Assembly: GCA_016630955.3 (NCBI GenBank)
Contig: CM049987.1
Location: forward strand, 2,480,001-2,544,000
From: Didymella arachidicola
Lineage: Eukaryota; Ascomycota; Dothideomycetes; Pleosporales; Didymellaceae
Direction of reading: 5' to 3'
Length of the DNA stretch: 64,000 nt
Numbering within the stretch: the stretch's first letter is position 1; each line of letters opens with the position of its first letter. Position numbers and translations under genes: made by a program. Shown in pieces: positions 21,730 through 34,200 of this stretch. The notes beneath the pieces are model-generated. The model saw only the letters and a program-made list of their open reading frames with translations. It did not search any database and was not told the DNA's origin.

Positions 21730-24700
21730 AATGTGATGTAATGTGATGCTTTTTGGGTATCGAAAACAAAGAAACTTTTGATGTGTAGTGGAGTGATATT
21801 GGGTATCTGAGATGAAGTTGAACGGGAACGAGCAGAGGCTGCTGTATATGAGGGTCAACGCACGTCTCTACAATCGAAAGTTCTGCTTTGAGCATTGCAA
21901 AGCTCCACCACAACCATGACGTCGCAGCAGTCAGGGTCTCGGGATTAGCCACTTTGTATGTCCAGATCTTTACAGATCCGGGCGCATCGGCCGCCGCTAA
22001 AGTTACCTTCGCACGAGCTGGTCCAATCGCCGAGATTGTGGTTTCGAATTGTAAGCTTGTGGCGGCTTGAACGTCTGCAATCTAGCAAACTGCGCTGCAG
22101 ATGTATTGATCAGTAAGCATGTTTGACGAACGAAGTCCTCATCGATGGTTTCCCCATTGTATCGGGCCTCGTGTAAGACTGCAGATGCATCGTGAGACCT
22201 CAAAGTGGAGACTGGAGACCCCGGGGAGTGTCGGCCAATCATTGTTGTTGGATTGGGAGTCGCGGACGGGACGTTCGAAGCAATTCTAGCCCTCCATATT
22301 TTGCCGAATTGAAGATTACGATTCAGGTGGTGCATTAACTGTTATCGATGATGTTGAGGTGTTATCATTGTGTGGTGATTGCAACAAATCGGACCATTAC
22401 ATCATCAGATGCCTCGCACGGACCGTTTCAGAATGCCGCGACTCCGCGACGAAAATTGGTCATAGGTTTTCTCTCCGAGAGCCTCAAAGCTTGGAAAACG
22501 GTCGCAAAATTTTCTCCTCCAGCACGGACATCGACCTATTCGGCATGCGGGATGTTCGATCTGCCTAAACTGCGGGAGGGCTTCAGCCCTATCTCATGGT
22601 CATTTTGTCATCACTGTCTTTTGTAAACCTGGAGCTATCTTAACCCCGTGTTTTCGGTCAAAAAATTACTCAACATCTCAAACACTCATTTTGGACATCC
22701 GTCCTTGTCGTCTGCAGCTGCAGCGGCCGATGCAGCACGAGTACGCAAAGCTGCTTACGCAGGAAAGGCCCTGCAGATACGTCCACAAGGGATTCAATGA
22801 TTGGTCTGTAAAACCTTGGCATCAACACCACAACGACGTCCGCGAAGGCACGATCGCCCCGCCCCTTGCGACCCGCGAAATGTCGCAAGCCTCTCTGAGT
22901 GCTTATTCAACGAGATCGTTTCTGACAACTTGTCTCCAAAGATTCGAGACCGGTTCCGTTAAGTTCATCGCCTTGATTGAAACGGCCATGAAGTATGCTT
23001 CAAACGTGCGCCAGTGATATGAAACAATGTAGAAGATCGTGATGTCTCCTTTTCTTGGGTCATCTACATGCATTTCTCAGCAACTCCGAGGTTGCACGTT
23101 CTCAGCAGAACTGATCGACCAGAAGGTTATCAGGATCACGTACGGTCGTTGATAGAGAAAATGAAGAGGGTAGCGCAGATGGACCATCAAAGCAGCCGAA
23201 TGGCGGCAAAGATGGCTGAGAGATTCACGGGAGTATGAAGCAATACGCTTGGTTCCGTAGCAAGATGGTCAGATCCTGGAGGTAGCCAGTATATCGCGCT
23301 CACAAATCAAATAGAGCCCGAACTTACGGCTGGGATACTCCAGAGGACTTTTTGTCCCCTGGAAGTACTCAATAATTTCGTTGAAAGGCAGAAATGTGAA
23401 CGGGTCGCATTGGTCGCTCATGTTGGCTCACCACAATGCAGCAAATTAATACTTCGGAAATCCACTCATAAGCTTCTGCATTCATCTGATCCCCCATCAG
23501 CCATACACAGAAATTCGAACACCTTCTCAAGCCCACATACCAAGATAGTACCACCAAATACCACCAAAGTATCTTGCTGAACAGAACCAACGGCTTTATC
23601 TCTAAAGTCGGCCCAGCAAGCAAGCCAATAGGAAATTTAGCAAACTGATCAGCGATATGAAAGATCTCCTCTCCTGGTACTTCTCTGAACAGCAAATCTG
23701 TCCCAACGCCGTTCAAGAAGACAAGGCGCGCCGCCCCGTCGCAAAATCTGCCTCTGCTTGCGGTTCTCAGCTCATTTGAAGAGGCGATTGTTGTTGCGGG
23801 TCGAGGAGGATGCAAAAGCCCGATGTATGATGGAAAGGCCGATGAGTACATGCCAGATGATTATGTCAAAGCGCTTCTTGACGGTGTCTTGGGAGATTCA
23901 TCAGGTTTTGAGGAGAGGCTTGAGGTTACATAGCGGCGGACTTGGGATTATGGAGGACTATGAGACGACTATGAGAAGTATAGGGACACGGACTTATCGG
24001 ACACTGAAGGACTTGAAACTTTGCGGTGTGCAGCTTCGCTACTCGTCAGTGGGAGCTCGTTTTGAGGGGCAGGATAACTAACTTGAGCGTCTCTAGGTGG
24101 TGTTCCAGGGAAAGCTAAATATTTCTTCGAAATGTCTACGGCTAAGAGCAGGCGCAAGATCACAACAGGAAGGAACTCGAATATCGCTGAACTATATCCC
24201 ACAGCGCTACACGCCTTTACCAAGCTCGATACTTGTGTGTAGTCAACGGAACGGATCCAAGAGCCCAGCAGGAAACCCCATAGGCAAAGCTACTTCTACA
24301 GAAGTCGCATAACGCCAGAGGGCCGTTCACATCCAGAGCCAGTTCAAGCCCTAGGCGTCACTGTACGAAGAGACGCATGGGGCACAGGTAATTCATCCAG
24401 AGCGCAGATTGATGACGGCATACGTTGGAATCAGGCATGCCTTCATAGGAGCCTGACTACCTCCAGGTGAGCGCTCATATGTGATAAGGTATTTCGGGGC
24501 GGAATCAAGAAGCGTCTCTGAGATCTTGGAAACATTACAATATCCCAATGGCCTTTGAAGATACCAGGCAACTTGTCGCTGGTTGTAGCATAGTCAAAAG
24601 GTGTTGTTCGCAACACAGCGTTCGTTTACCGGCTAATGCATCTTTGCAGCTGGAGCAGAGGGCATTCTGGTCCATGGCTTACAGATCGGCGACTCCGCAG

Positions 24701-25074
24701 CTGTATGAAGAGGTTAAGCCTGATGAACGACGTTCGTCACAAGCTGCGAGTCCATCTTGAATACGTCGATCGATATGCTGGCCCCACGGGTGTGGAGAAT
24801 CCTGGGCGGCGCTAATGTCGGTGACGTCCCCGGATGGTGTGTAACTGGGCGCCTACAGCCGCAATGATGATGCGTTTCCTGCCGCAGATTGGCGAACGGG
24901 AGACGGGATCATGAGTGGGGAAAGATGGTCGAGGTTGCGGAGACGAGCAAGCAAAGAAGGTTAGCATCCGCAGCCTAACTGCACAGGTGGTCCGCTAGTT
25001 GGCTTGCTTTTCTGCGTTGTGTCCATCAGGGACTTGGATGATACCGACGCCTTCGTCTCGCAGATTGCGACACT
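21730..25074. other. 3.3 kb without a supported gene
   Basis: Only short interrupted frames. Around 23700-24240 a plus-strand frame with several stops reads protein-like (for example SSFEEAIVVAGRGGCK and GVPGKAKYFFEMST), suggesting a decayed gene, but I recognise no family. Confidence 0.35.
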
Positions 25075-25520
25075 TTGTCTGACTTCGCAGTGGTCCTGGG
25101 ACTCATCTCATTGACGGCCATAGTGCCAATGGTAGCAACATCAGTTCTGAACCTTCAGAGCCAAGCCGAAAACACAAAAAGCCGTGACATCGACGCGGAA
25201 TGGAAGACCGATAAAGGCCACATGAGATGTCGACCCTCAGGGAGAACGCCAGATGACCGCAAACAGCTTTTCCAAGATGGCAAAGTTGTGCTTCATGACG
25301 GAAAGCTGTATGTGCAGCTGTCATCGTACCAAGGCGAACGTTTGCGCCCTTTCTCAGGTTACTTCCTCCCCTATCCGGATTCGAACTTTGAGGGTCTTGT
25401 TTAAGATCCCGGAGCTGTGGAGCCTTTGTTTCGATCGACATGACAATGGGTTGGAAGGGAAGCTGGAGGAGGAGAGGAGCAGAGAACTGTAGAACTGGAG
25501 GTCGTACGCGAGGCAATCAA
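25075..25520 (+). pseudogene. Relic of a conserved fungal hypothetical gene
   Basis: From ATG 25075 the frame reads MSDFAVVLGLISLTAIVPMV (a likely N-terminal membrane segment), then KVVLHDGKLYVQLSSYQGE and FSGYFLPYPDSNFEGLV, ending in a stop at 25404. Directly after, in another frame, LCFDRHDNGLEGKLEEE resembles the C-terminal part of the same family as I remember it. The central block expected between them (about 60 residues ending in a WEGF-type motif) is missing. I read this as an internal deletion with frameshift. The family has no known function. Confidence rests on remembered family pattern, not a search. Confidence 0.5.
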
Positions 25521-27111
25521 CCTGTGACCGATAAGCTGAGAGAGATCTCGACTCTACGTCGCATTGCAAAGCTACGGCCAGCAGTCTTGGTGCAAGGATA
25601 TGGCTGCGTAGAGGCAGCTTTGTACTGCAAAGAGGTGCACACTCAGGCGAGAGGTCGCGTTGTACTACTGCAGCATCTTCGGGAGGAAACCGAGAGCCTC
25701 AACAGAACGCGGGCAAGCGAGCAACCTGGAGCAGCCATCACGATCTTCGCAGGCTTCAAGACGTCGATAAATGAACACGGTCCAATCAATGCGCATGGAA
25801 CTGGCCCTCCGCCCCGGAACTAACAGTTGGCGCGAGCTGACACGCAGTGGTCGCGGTTGCCGTCAAGATGGTATGACGTAGTTCACACTCGACTTTAGCC
25901 TCTTCATTTGTCCAAATATTTTACCTCTCCCGACTCAACGCATCTGCATTGCTTGTGTTCATCAGTCCCAGAAGCCTACTGAGGACATTTCTGCTTGCAC
26001 AACCTCCACATCTTTCCCCACCAGCCTCTCTCCAAGATGTGCGACTTTGTGCCACTTCCCATCGTTTGCTTCCAGTGCGGGACGTACGGATATCGATTCC
26101 CATCTGTTTCAGATATGTGTTAACCCGTTCCAGCGACCAAAACCCTTGTCATTGCAAAGTCATTGGTCCCACGATCGGTTTTGTGATCACGGTGTGCATG
26201 GCTGTAGGTCAACGCCGTCAGGGAAGGGAAGCTTAGAGTGTTGACAACATCTACAGATCGTTTGCTGGCCAGCCTCCTTGCTCTGTTGCTGCTGTGCAAC
26301 TGATACAGGCAAAAAGTAGGTCCCAGTAAAGGCACAGGTTCAGAGACAGTACTGATACCACTAGGGTCCTTGCATTACCGGTGGATACAGGTAATGCTGT
26401 CAGTAATGCCATACCAATATGACATCCTCGCATGAATACCACGAGGCGGATACCCGCCATACCGTCCCCACGATCCTGCACTCTCGGTTCAAGAGGTGGT
26501 ACTGGTCTTCTTTCCTCCATAATTATGGCTTTGGCGTTTGGCTCTAATACTTTTTCGGTCTGCCTAACACTTACGGGCGGCGTGTCCTGAAATCCCTACG
26601 GCTTATGACGGTCATTCGACAGCTGCGGTGAATGCGGTGCAGCAGTTTTGGTATCTTCAACGGGGCATGCAGGCCGTTTAGCGGGCCGCATCGACCCCAA
26701 GTAATACCTAATACATTGCTGATACCAACCCATCAAGCACACTCGCACTTTGGAGAACAGCTAATAGAATAAGAGTGGTATCCCAGAGATCCCGGCATTC
26801 AAATTTCACTTCAGTCACGTGGAAACGCGTTCACCCAAGACAACCTAGCTGCGTCGGGAGGTACCGCAGTGATGGCGCCAGTCGCACGCTGCCTAAACAG
26901 TTGCGCTCTGCTCCACATCCTGGACGCATGTTCTTATAACGTGCATCTTGACCTCAATTCTGCTGCCCAGCTGCTACCTATCTTTTGAGAGCAACAAAGC
27001 AAGGTAGGTGAAGGCGTCCACTGTCTAGACAACAGCCCCACGTCACCGTTTGTATATCCGCCTTAATGGGAAGACGCGAAGACGCGCTCTACCCAAACAA
27101 CTCCGCGCGAG
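25521..27111. other. Intergenic, nothing recognised
   Basis: No supported coding region. Short frames on both strands lack domains. The last few hundred bases presumably contain the promoter of the gene at 27112. Confidence 0.4.
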
Positions 27112-29157
27112 ATGTCGACTCACCCTCCAGCTCACAACACTGATGCGTTGCCAGATGGTTCCCAAAGTCTCGAACCCATCTACACGGATTTCTTGATACG
27201 AAACGACGAAGCGTTCGCTACCGATTACGCAGAAACACAACTTTTTGGATGTCGAGCACCTGACAGCGTGTCCAATATGGCACAAGGTTCCGTTGTTGCG
27301 TCAGAGCAGCCTTTCTCTACGTACAACAGCTGGGACAAGGATCTTCACGTGGACACGTACTCATGGGAAGAGTGCCTCGAATCCATCGAGAATCATGATT
27401 GGTCTGTGTCAAGCTCAGAACATGAAAGGTCTGTCTCTTCTGATGGCGCGTACGTAGCAAATCACTCTCGGGATACAGTGACTAATGTTGTCAGGCACTG
27501 CGCCAGCGCCTCACTTGAGATCGCTGCAACATCACAACATGATTTTTCTCACCAGATGACCCCCGCTCCAGACGACGCTCACAGTGCCAAATCATCAGTG
27601 AGGCTTGCCGAGGCCAGTGGACGTTGCGACTTCGCAGACACAAGCCGAGATCCTTCAGCAAGTCTCACCGCCTCAGAAAACAATATCCCAAGTGACAATG
27701 CATCGATTTCTATTGCCAGATTAGCATCAGCATTACATAACGCTCCCGAGAGCACTCCAGCAACAGCAGAGCAAGAAAACACGCCAGTTGAGACGAACAC
27801 GGCCATCGAGTACCTATTGACACCCGCCATGAGCGTCACAGACTTCCAAACCACAGGCGAAGAAGCGTACAGCAAGCCATCCCCAACCACAGACTCCGAG
27901 CCTGCTGAGCTTTCCCACTGCGACATCGAACCCCAGACCGCCACCGCACCCGTATCGGTGCGCACGACATCACACTACCGTCCACCCAGCATCACCACCC
28001 ACCCCACCTCTACCGCCGATGAATCCCCCGAGTTATCTCCTGCTGCGCCCACGGTGTCGAATCTTTGTGCAACTGATGTCCAACTCATCCCCCGGCCCCC
28101 GCAGGACTTCTATCAAACGTACATGGCGGAGAAAGTCGTGAATAGAGCACTGCTGTCTGGAAACGACCTCCCGAGAGCGCAAGCAGCAGTTACACCTCCA
28201 TCCAAGGTATTCGAGACTACACCGGCGCCGGTTCTGGGTAATGCTTGGCAGGATACACCGCCAGCCAGCCCCGGTGCGGAAGTGCAAGAGTTAGAGAACG
28301 ACCTGACGTCCGTCATGGCAGCGCTAGCATCGTATCCGGTGTCGGTTCCCTTGCAGACTTGTGATCTCAAGCGCCCCTCGACCGACACAGAACTCGTTGA
28401 CGGTATCGAGGAGCGCGCGAACAAGAAAAAGAAACTTGCGGATACACGCACGTTGGCGGACGCCGAGGGTCATCTCACCGGACTGAACTCGTGGAGCGTA
28501 CAAAGCACCGCCATCGACGCCAACCCAAACACAACCATCTCCGCGACACTCGCAGTCTCCAAGCACACTGATTCCCAAAACAAACCTGCTGACCCGCTAC
28601 CTCAGAGATTCCACACCGACCAGATCAACGCAGCTACGCTTCCCCGACACTTTGGCGGGGCGTACACCCAACCCCCCAATCAGGAGACGGAAGAACGCCT
28701 CACCACAGCGTTGGAGTCGCCTACGGTGGAATCTTCCAGTCCGGCATCAGCATCGACTGCGTGCACTAGGGTTGCACCTGGGATTACCACCAGCGAGGAT
28801 ACGACTCAAACCAGGGTGCTAGCAGAGCACTCGAGTACCGCAAAAGCGGAGCGAAACACAGAGTCCGACACCGACGAGCTTAGTGAAGTTGCGGATGAGG
28901 AAATCAGTCTGCTCGCGAGTGAAGTTTTTTCTCCTGGGGAGGATCACGGGCTGACACTGCCTGTCCCCGCAAATACCGCCGATGCAGAGCGGCCGACGAA
29001 GCGGCGCAAGGTGGACAAGATGGATGGGAAGAGCGATGGGGATGTGGTGGGCGTGCGGACGACGCGGGGCGCGGCTAGGTTGGCGGAGGAAAGGAGGAGG
29101 GTTGAGGAGAGGGAAGGGTGTATTAAGAGGAGGTTGAGGTTGAGGGGTGGGGTGTGA
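27112..29157 (+). CDS. Large disordered, probably nuclear protein of unknown function
   Basis: Uninterrupted 681-codon frame with an ATG start. The protein is rich in Ser, Thr, Pro, Ala, Asp and Glu with no globular domain that I recognise, so it is likely mostly disordered. Two basic clusters look like nuclear localisation signals: NKKKKLADTR near residue 440 and TKRRKVDKMDGK near the C terminus. The end is strongly charged (RTTRGAARLAEERRRVEER, then KRRLRLRGG). A single long open frame with coherent amino-acid bias, far longer than its shadows, supports a real gene. It is convergent with the hydrolase downstream; the ends are 148 bp apart. Confidence 0.65.
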   Translation: MSTHPPAHNTDALPDGSQSLEPIYTDFLIRNDEAFATDYAETQLFGCRAPDSVSNMAQGSVVASEQPFSTYNSWDKDLHVDTYSWEECLESIENHDWSVSSSEHERSVSSDGAYVANHSRDTVTNVVRHCASASLEIAATSQHDFSHQMTPAPDDAHSAKSSVRLAEASGRCDFADTSRDPSASLTASENNIPSDNASISIARLASALHNAPESTPATAEQENTPVETNTAIEYLLTPAMSVTDFQTTGEEAYSKPSPTTDSEPAELSHCDIEPQTATAPVSVRTTSHYRPPSITTHPTSTADESPELSPAAPTVSNLCATDVQLIPRPPQDFYQTYMAEKVVNRALLSGNDLPRAQAAVTPPSKVFETTPAPVLGNAWQDTPPASPGAEVQELENDLTSVMAALASYPVSVPLQTCDLKRPSTDTELVDGIEERANKKKKLADTRTLADAEGHLTGLNSWSVQSTAIDANPNTTISATLAVSKHTDSQNKPADPLPQRFHTDQINAATLPRHFGGAYTQPPNQETEERLTTALESPTVESSSPASASTACTRVAPGITTSEDTTQTRVLAEHSSTAKAERNTESDTDELSEVADEEISLLASEVFSPGEDHGLTLPVPANTADAERPTKRRKVDKMDGKSDGDVVGVRTTRGAARLAEERRRVEEREGCIKRRLRLRGGV

Positions 29158-29305
29158 GGGGATAAGATGGAGGGGATTGGATGGCTGTGTTTGGATACCA
29201 GGCAAGGCGTACAGCGATTGGGGGAGTGGTTTTGAGCGAGTTGCTAGCTACGCGGAGTTTCATGATGGAGAGTAATGTGTAAGAAGTTTGGTTTTCTGGC
29301 TGGTG

Positions 29306-30388
29306 CTATATTTTACTTCCTCTCCTGTCCCCATGCGCGCCGCGCTCTTCTTTCGCGAGGAGGTCGCATATCCAGGCCGTTGCCTTGTCGACCATGGCCG
29401 GTGGAAACGCGTGCCCGACGCCGTCGAAGAGTACATCCTCTAGGGTAATGTCCAGGCTTGGTTCGCGTTGTAGGACTGTCTTGAAGACGTCCAGGAATGG
29501 CTTCCCCGCTGAGTACGGCACCAGCTTATCCGCGCGCCCGCTCAGGTTCAGTATCTTCTTCCCTTGCAGCCGCTCCCTCGCCAGGTTGCTGAACCTCTCG
29601 AGCGTTTCGGGCGAAGGCTCTGTATCGGCGCCTACCGGGTCGAAACACCCCGGCATCATCAACCCAGCGGGATCGTAGCGCTTCACCGCGTCGATCAGGG
29701 CGGGTGGAAAGTCAGGCGAGCCCAGGAACGCGGCGCCGGGGGGCGATGTGGATGTGTAGCTCGGGCGCTTGGACAGGCGAGCGCGGTCGGTCAGCAGGCG
29801 TGTGTAGTCTGGACAGCCGATGCCGACGACGCCGGCTGTGATGCGCGGGTCGGAGAGGAGACAGTGCCATGTGGAATGGCCGCCGAGGGAGATGCCGAGG
29901 GCGAAGTGGGATGTTATGGTTGGGGTTGGCACCTCTGGAGGCTTGTCTGAGGAGCTTGGGGTGTGAAAGAGGTAGCTCCCCAGATGATCGATCAACTGCG
30001 AACAGTCCGTGGCCGTACCGTGGTAGCACCCAAACATGTCCTGCGCGTGTGTGTCGTTTCCCTGGCGCCAGGCCTCGTTGTGCAGCGTATCTACGAGTCG
30101 GGATCCGTGGTTGCGCTGGTCGAAGGCTGCGGCTATCAGGCCGTGGTTCTGGGGATGTGTGCTGTTCCAGCCTGAGACAATGGAGGCGGCGATGGGCGCC
30201 ATTGTTTCCTTGGTCTGGAGGCGCGGATTCAGCAGCCAAAGACACGTGACGGTCGACACGGCGGAGGGGAGTTCGGCGAGGCCGTGGACGACGACGTGGA
30301 TGCCGGCGATGGTGATGGTGCGTTGGGAGATGGAGGGGCTGGAGGGGCTGGAGGGGGTGCCCTCGAGAGGGTTGTTTGTGGCAGCCAT
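29306..30388 (-). CDS. Alpha/beta hydrolase
   Basis: Single-exon gene of 360 residues from ATG 30388. The nucleophile elbow GISLGGHS places the catalytic Ser at about residue 167. The acid is likely the Asp in LSGRADKLVPYS and the base the His in GVGHAFPP near the C terminus. NHGSRLVD follows the expected beta-strand, as in dienelactone-hydrolase-like or esterase families. No signal peptide is seen, so it is probably intracellular. Substrate unknown. The N-terminal 20 residues are Ser/Pro-rich and may be poorly conserved. Confidence 0.85.
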   Translation of the reverse strand: MAATNNPLEGTPSSPSSPSISQRTITIAGIHVVVHGLAELPSAVSTVTCLWLLNPRLQTKETMAPIAASIVSGWNSTHPQNHGLIAAAFDQRNHGSRLVDTLHNEAWRQGNDTHAQDMFGCYHGTATDCSQLIDHLGSYLFHTPSSSDKPPEVPTPTITSHFALGISLGGHSTWHCLLSDPRITAGVVGIGCPDYTRLLTDRARLSKRPSYTSTSPPGAAFLGSPDFPPALIDAVKRYDPAGLMMPGCFDPVGADTEPSPETLERFSNLARERLQGKKILNLSGRADKLVPYSAGKPFLDVFKTVLQREPSLDITLEDVLFDGVGHAFPPAMVDKATAWICDLLAKEERGAHGDRRGSKI

Positions 30389-31273
30389 TGTGAGCAGACC
30401 TGTGAGGGAGTAGAGAATTGCTGCAAGATCTAGCTGGAGGTCAATTGAGCGGTTGCGTTAGTTGTGAGCAGAGCGCCAGCAGACGGAGATGGTGATGCGG
30501 CGGGGCTGAAGCATCTCCGGCCGAGGTTGACGTTCGCCGCGGGAGAGACACGACGGGCAGTCCATACAGGCGCCAACGTCTGTGGGAGATACAGGCAGGG
30601 CAAGTGTGGGTAATACAGGCAGGACATGTACGAGAAGCAGACAGAAAGCCCATTGGTAGCTTGCACGGCTGAAGAGGGCGGAGGTCTCGCAGCCATGTTC
30701 GGACGCAGGTCAGGCGTTACTGTGGTGGAAACAAGGAAGCGGGCAGATGCTTGGGATGCTTGGGAGCTGCACTAGACTGCGGTGCACGCGGGGTACGGGA
30801 CATGGTACAAGTACCAAAGGCCGTGCAGGCATTGTTGATCAGCGGGTAGATAGCCAAATGCAAATCAGCTGGAGTGCGTCTTGCAGCATCAACAACAACA
30901 GACGAGTGAGTGCTCCAGCGCCCGGTCAAGGCGGTATGCAAGGCGGCGGAGGATGTAAGCCAGGGGGGTCACGGCCTAGCGCGCTTTTGCAGCGACACTT
31001 TTGGGCGGGAGATTGCTGATGGACCGACTCTTGGCTGGACTGACCAGCGCCTGCTACGTGTACACGCGCGTTGACGACGCCGTATAGGAGCTGACAGGTA
31101 TCTTGCTTCGCTTGCCTTTCTCCCATCTTCCCCCGATCCCATCTCGTGACCGCACCGTGAACTCTGGAACCACCGACGTATGCGCGCCATGTCCACATAA
31201 CGACTCAGGGAACCGCGGAACCAAACAGCGCCCGCAAGCACCGCAGCCCTCACCTCCCCCGAGCGCCTCCACC
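30389..31273. other. Divergent intergenic region between hydrolase and phospholipase D
   Basis: No gene supported. It should hold the promoters of both flanking genes. An in-frame extension of phospholipase D reaches 31103, but its residues look like leader sequence, and the ATG at 31274 sits in a much better CACCATGG context. Confidence 0.5.
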
Positions 31274-34200
31274 ATGGCCGCGCCCGCTGACAAGCCCCCG
31301 GCGACGTTCCTCGACTACCGCGGCCTGGCCGAGCACTCTGCCAACGGCGCCCCCAAAATCATGCGCACCGCAGCCACGGGCTCGCCCTTGTCGGGCGACG
31401 AGCCCAAGGAGTTCCCCTTCCTCAGCGCACCCCCGAGCGCCCACAACGGCACGCCTGCTGACAGCATCGAGGCCATCGACTACGCTCCGCCCCGCGTGCC
31501 CGAGCCGTCCTCGCACGCCTCCAATGGCTCCACCGCCTCGGCCTACTACCCGCCCTTCGCCCCCGTCTCGCGCATCCCCACCGCCGAGGGCGAGCCTGTC
31601 GAGCCAAACGCCGCCAAAGAGCGCAAGAGCGTCCAATTCGCGCGCTCCGCCACGTACGGCTCCGACATGGCCGCCGCGAGCTCGCGTCAGCAGTCGTGGG
31701 AGGTCGACGAGGGCGGCAAAGGCAGGCCCAAGGGCAAGGAGGACCAGTCGCTGATGGGCAAGCTGCGCGCACTCGCCGCGCCGATGCAGGGCCACGGCAG
31801 GAGCCACAGCCAGAACACTGCGGGCGCCGTCTCGCCGCATTCCCAGTCGCCCTATGGCCCCTTGTCCCCCGCCAACGAGCGCGACGAGTTCCGCTTCGAC
31901 GGAAACCACGACAGCGAAGCCGACGCCGACGCCGAGTCGAGCGCTGGCGAGGGTGCCCCGCGACCTGTCCACAAGCGCAAGAGGAGCCGCCGATGGCTGG
32001 AGGCCCTCGAAGGACGCGACGGCGGCGAGGCCGGCACCCAGACCGCACCCACTACGCCCCGGCAGACCAGCTACTTCTCGCGAGACTCGCCCACCGGCAC
32101 GCCCACCTCGTCGAGCCGCCCCGCGTTCCTGCGGAGAGGCACCATGAGCGACATCCCCGAGAACGACCGCCAGGGCTACTCCGAAGACGAGGGCCGCTCG
32201 CGCCTGGGCAACAAGGAGAGCGCCTGGACCCGTGGCCTGCACAGCGCGCGCGGTCTGTCCTACGGCGGCCTGCGCAGACACGACCCCAACGCAGAAGAGG
32301 GCGATCCCTCGAGCGAGCGTCGTCCAGCGTGGCGCATGCGCAGCGAGCGCACATCGAGTCTGAGCGCCCAGAAATGGAAGTCGATCAAGAACAGCCTGAA
32401 GCTGCTCGGCAACCGCGCAAAGGCAGAACGACAGGTCGACCACGCCAAGTCGGCCGAACTGATGGCGGAGCTGCTGGCCGGTGCGCCTGCGGCCCTCTTC
32501 TTGGCCTCCATGTTCCAGCGTGACGAGCATGGCCACAAGCGGATTCCTGTTCTCCTCGAGCAGCTGAAAGTCAGCATCACCGATGCCGACAAGTCGCGAG
32601 ACAAAGAAGGCGACAGACACACTCCCTTGCGCATCGAGCTCGAGTACGGTAGCGGTCTCACTCGCATGAAGTGGGTAGTCTACCGCACCGTGGCTGATTT
32701 CGCCAATCTGCACCTCAAGTTCAAAGTTCAGGAAAAGCAAGACTCGTTCCGCAGCCGTGTTGGCACCCTCGAAAAGGACGACCCTCGCGGCAGGCTACCC
32801 CGTTTCCCAAGAAGTGTCGTACCCTACCTACGAGGCATTAGAGGGTACGGCGCTTTGGACGAGGAAGGAGAGGAGGAAGAAGAAGTCGTAGCGGGAGGTG
32901 CAGTCACGGATGGTGACGCGAGTGCCACCGACCGTCCGTCCAGGGGCAAACGGCGCAAGTCCTCCTTCACAATGCATCGCAGGAAGTCGAGCATAGGCAG
33001 CCCGGATCCACCCACAGGCGCCATTGCCCAGCTTGCTGCGCGGCAGGGTAGTTTCGCTGGCGCTGTGGGCCAACCGCTCCATTCGAAGCAGAACCATCAC
33101 GAGCGACAGCGGAAGAAGCTCGAAGCATACGTCAAGGGCCTCATTCAATATCTCATGTTTCGTGTTGACAGCAACCGCCTGTGCAAGTTCTTGGAGCTGT
33201 CTGCGTTGGGTGTGCGCCTAGCTGCCGAGGGCGGCTACCACGGCAAGGAAGGTCACTTGATGATCAGGTCCTCTAATGGAGTCGATGCCCGCAAGAGATG
33301 GACCCCAATGCCCATGATCACCCGCCATTGGCCAAAGTGGTTTCTGGTCAGACACAGCTACATTGTTTGCGTCGACTCGCCAGAAGAGATGAATGTCTAC
33401 GACGTCTTCTTGGTAGACGAAGACTTCAGCCTCGAATCCAAGACGACCGGCAAGAACAAGGACAAGAAGGCCCGTCAGGTTGCAAGCGAAGCGAAAGCAT
33501 CAGCCACAGGTCACCATCAACTCAAGCTGAAGAACTCGGAACGAAAGATGAAGCTCTTGGCTAGGAACGACAAGATGCTGCAACAGTTCGAGGAGTCGAT
33601 CACTTTTATGATGACCAACACAATGTGGTCAAAACAGCAAAGATTCGACAGTTTCGCGCCTGTTCGGAAGAAGATCTACGCACAGTGGCTTGTTGACGGC
33701 CGTGACTACATGTGGAATGTTTCCCGTGCAATCAGCATGGCTCGCGACGTCATCTACATTCATGACTGGTGGCTCAGTCCCGAGCTGTATCTGCGCCGCC
33801 CCGCTGCTATCAGTCAGAAGTGGAGGCTCGACAGGTTGCTTCAGCGCAAGGCACAGGAAGGCGTCAAGATCTTCGTCATCATGTACCGCAACATCGGTGC
33901 CGCTATTCCCATTGACTCCGAGTACTCGAAATTCTCTCTGCTCGACCTCCACCCAAATGTCTTCGTCCAGCGATCACCGAACCAGATCCGTCAGAATACT
34001 TTCTTCTGGTCTCACCACGAGAAGATATGTGTCATCGATCATACAATCGCTTTCTGTGGTGGGGTTGATCTCTGCTTCGGTCGATGGGATACGCCACAGC
34101 ACGTGGTTGTGGACGACAAGCTCACGGGTTTCGAGTTGGACAATAACGCCCCCAAGGACGCGGACCATTGCCAGCTATGGCCTGGAAAAGACTACTCTAA

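Noticed and set aside
20851..21741. A 296-codon plus-strand open frame
   Set aside because: Antisense to the alcohol dehydrogenase, which has all zinc and Rossmann motifs.
21730..21858. 43-codon upstream extension of the alcohol dehydrogenase
   Set aside because: Residues look like untranslated leader, and the MDR fold starts normally at MPTFTVFKG.
31103..31273. 57-codon N-terminal extension of phospholipase D
   Set aside because: Leader-like residues and poorer start context than CACCATGG at 31274.
31250..32740. A 496-codon minus-strand open frame
   Set aside because: Antisense to the GC-rich N-terminal part of phospholipase D; Arg/Gly/Ala-rich composition without any domain.
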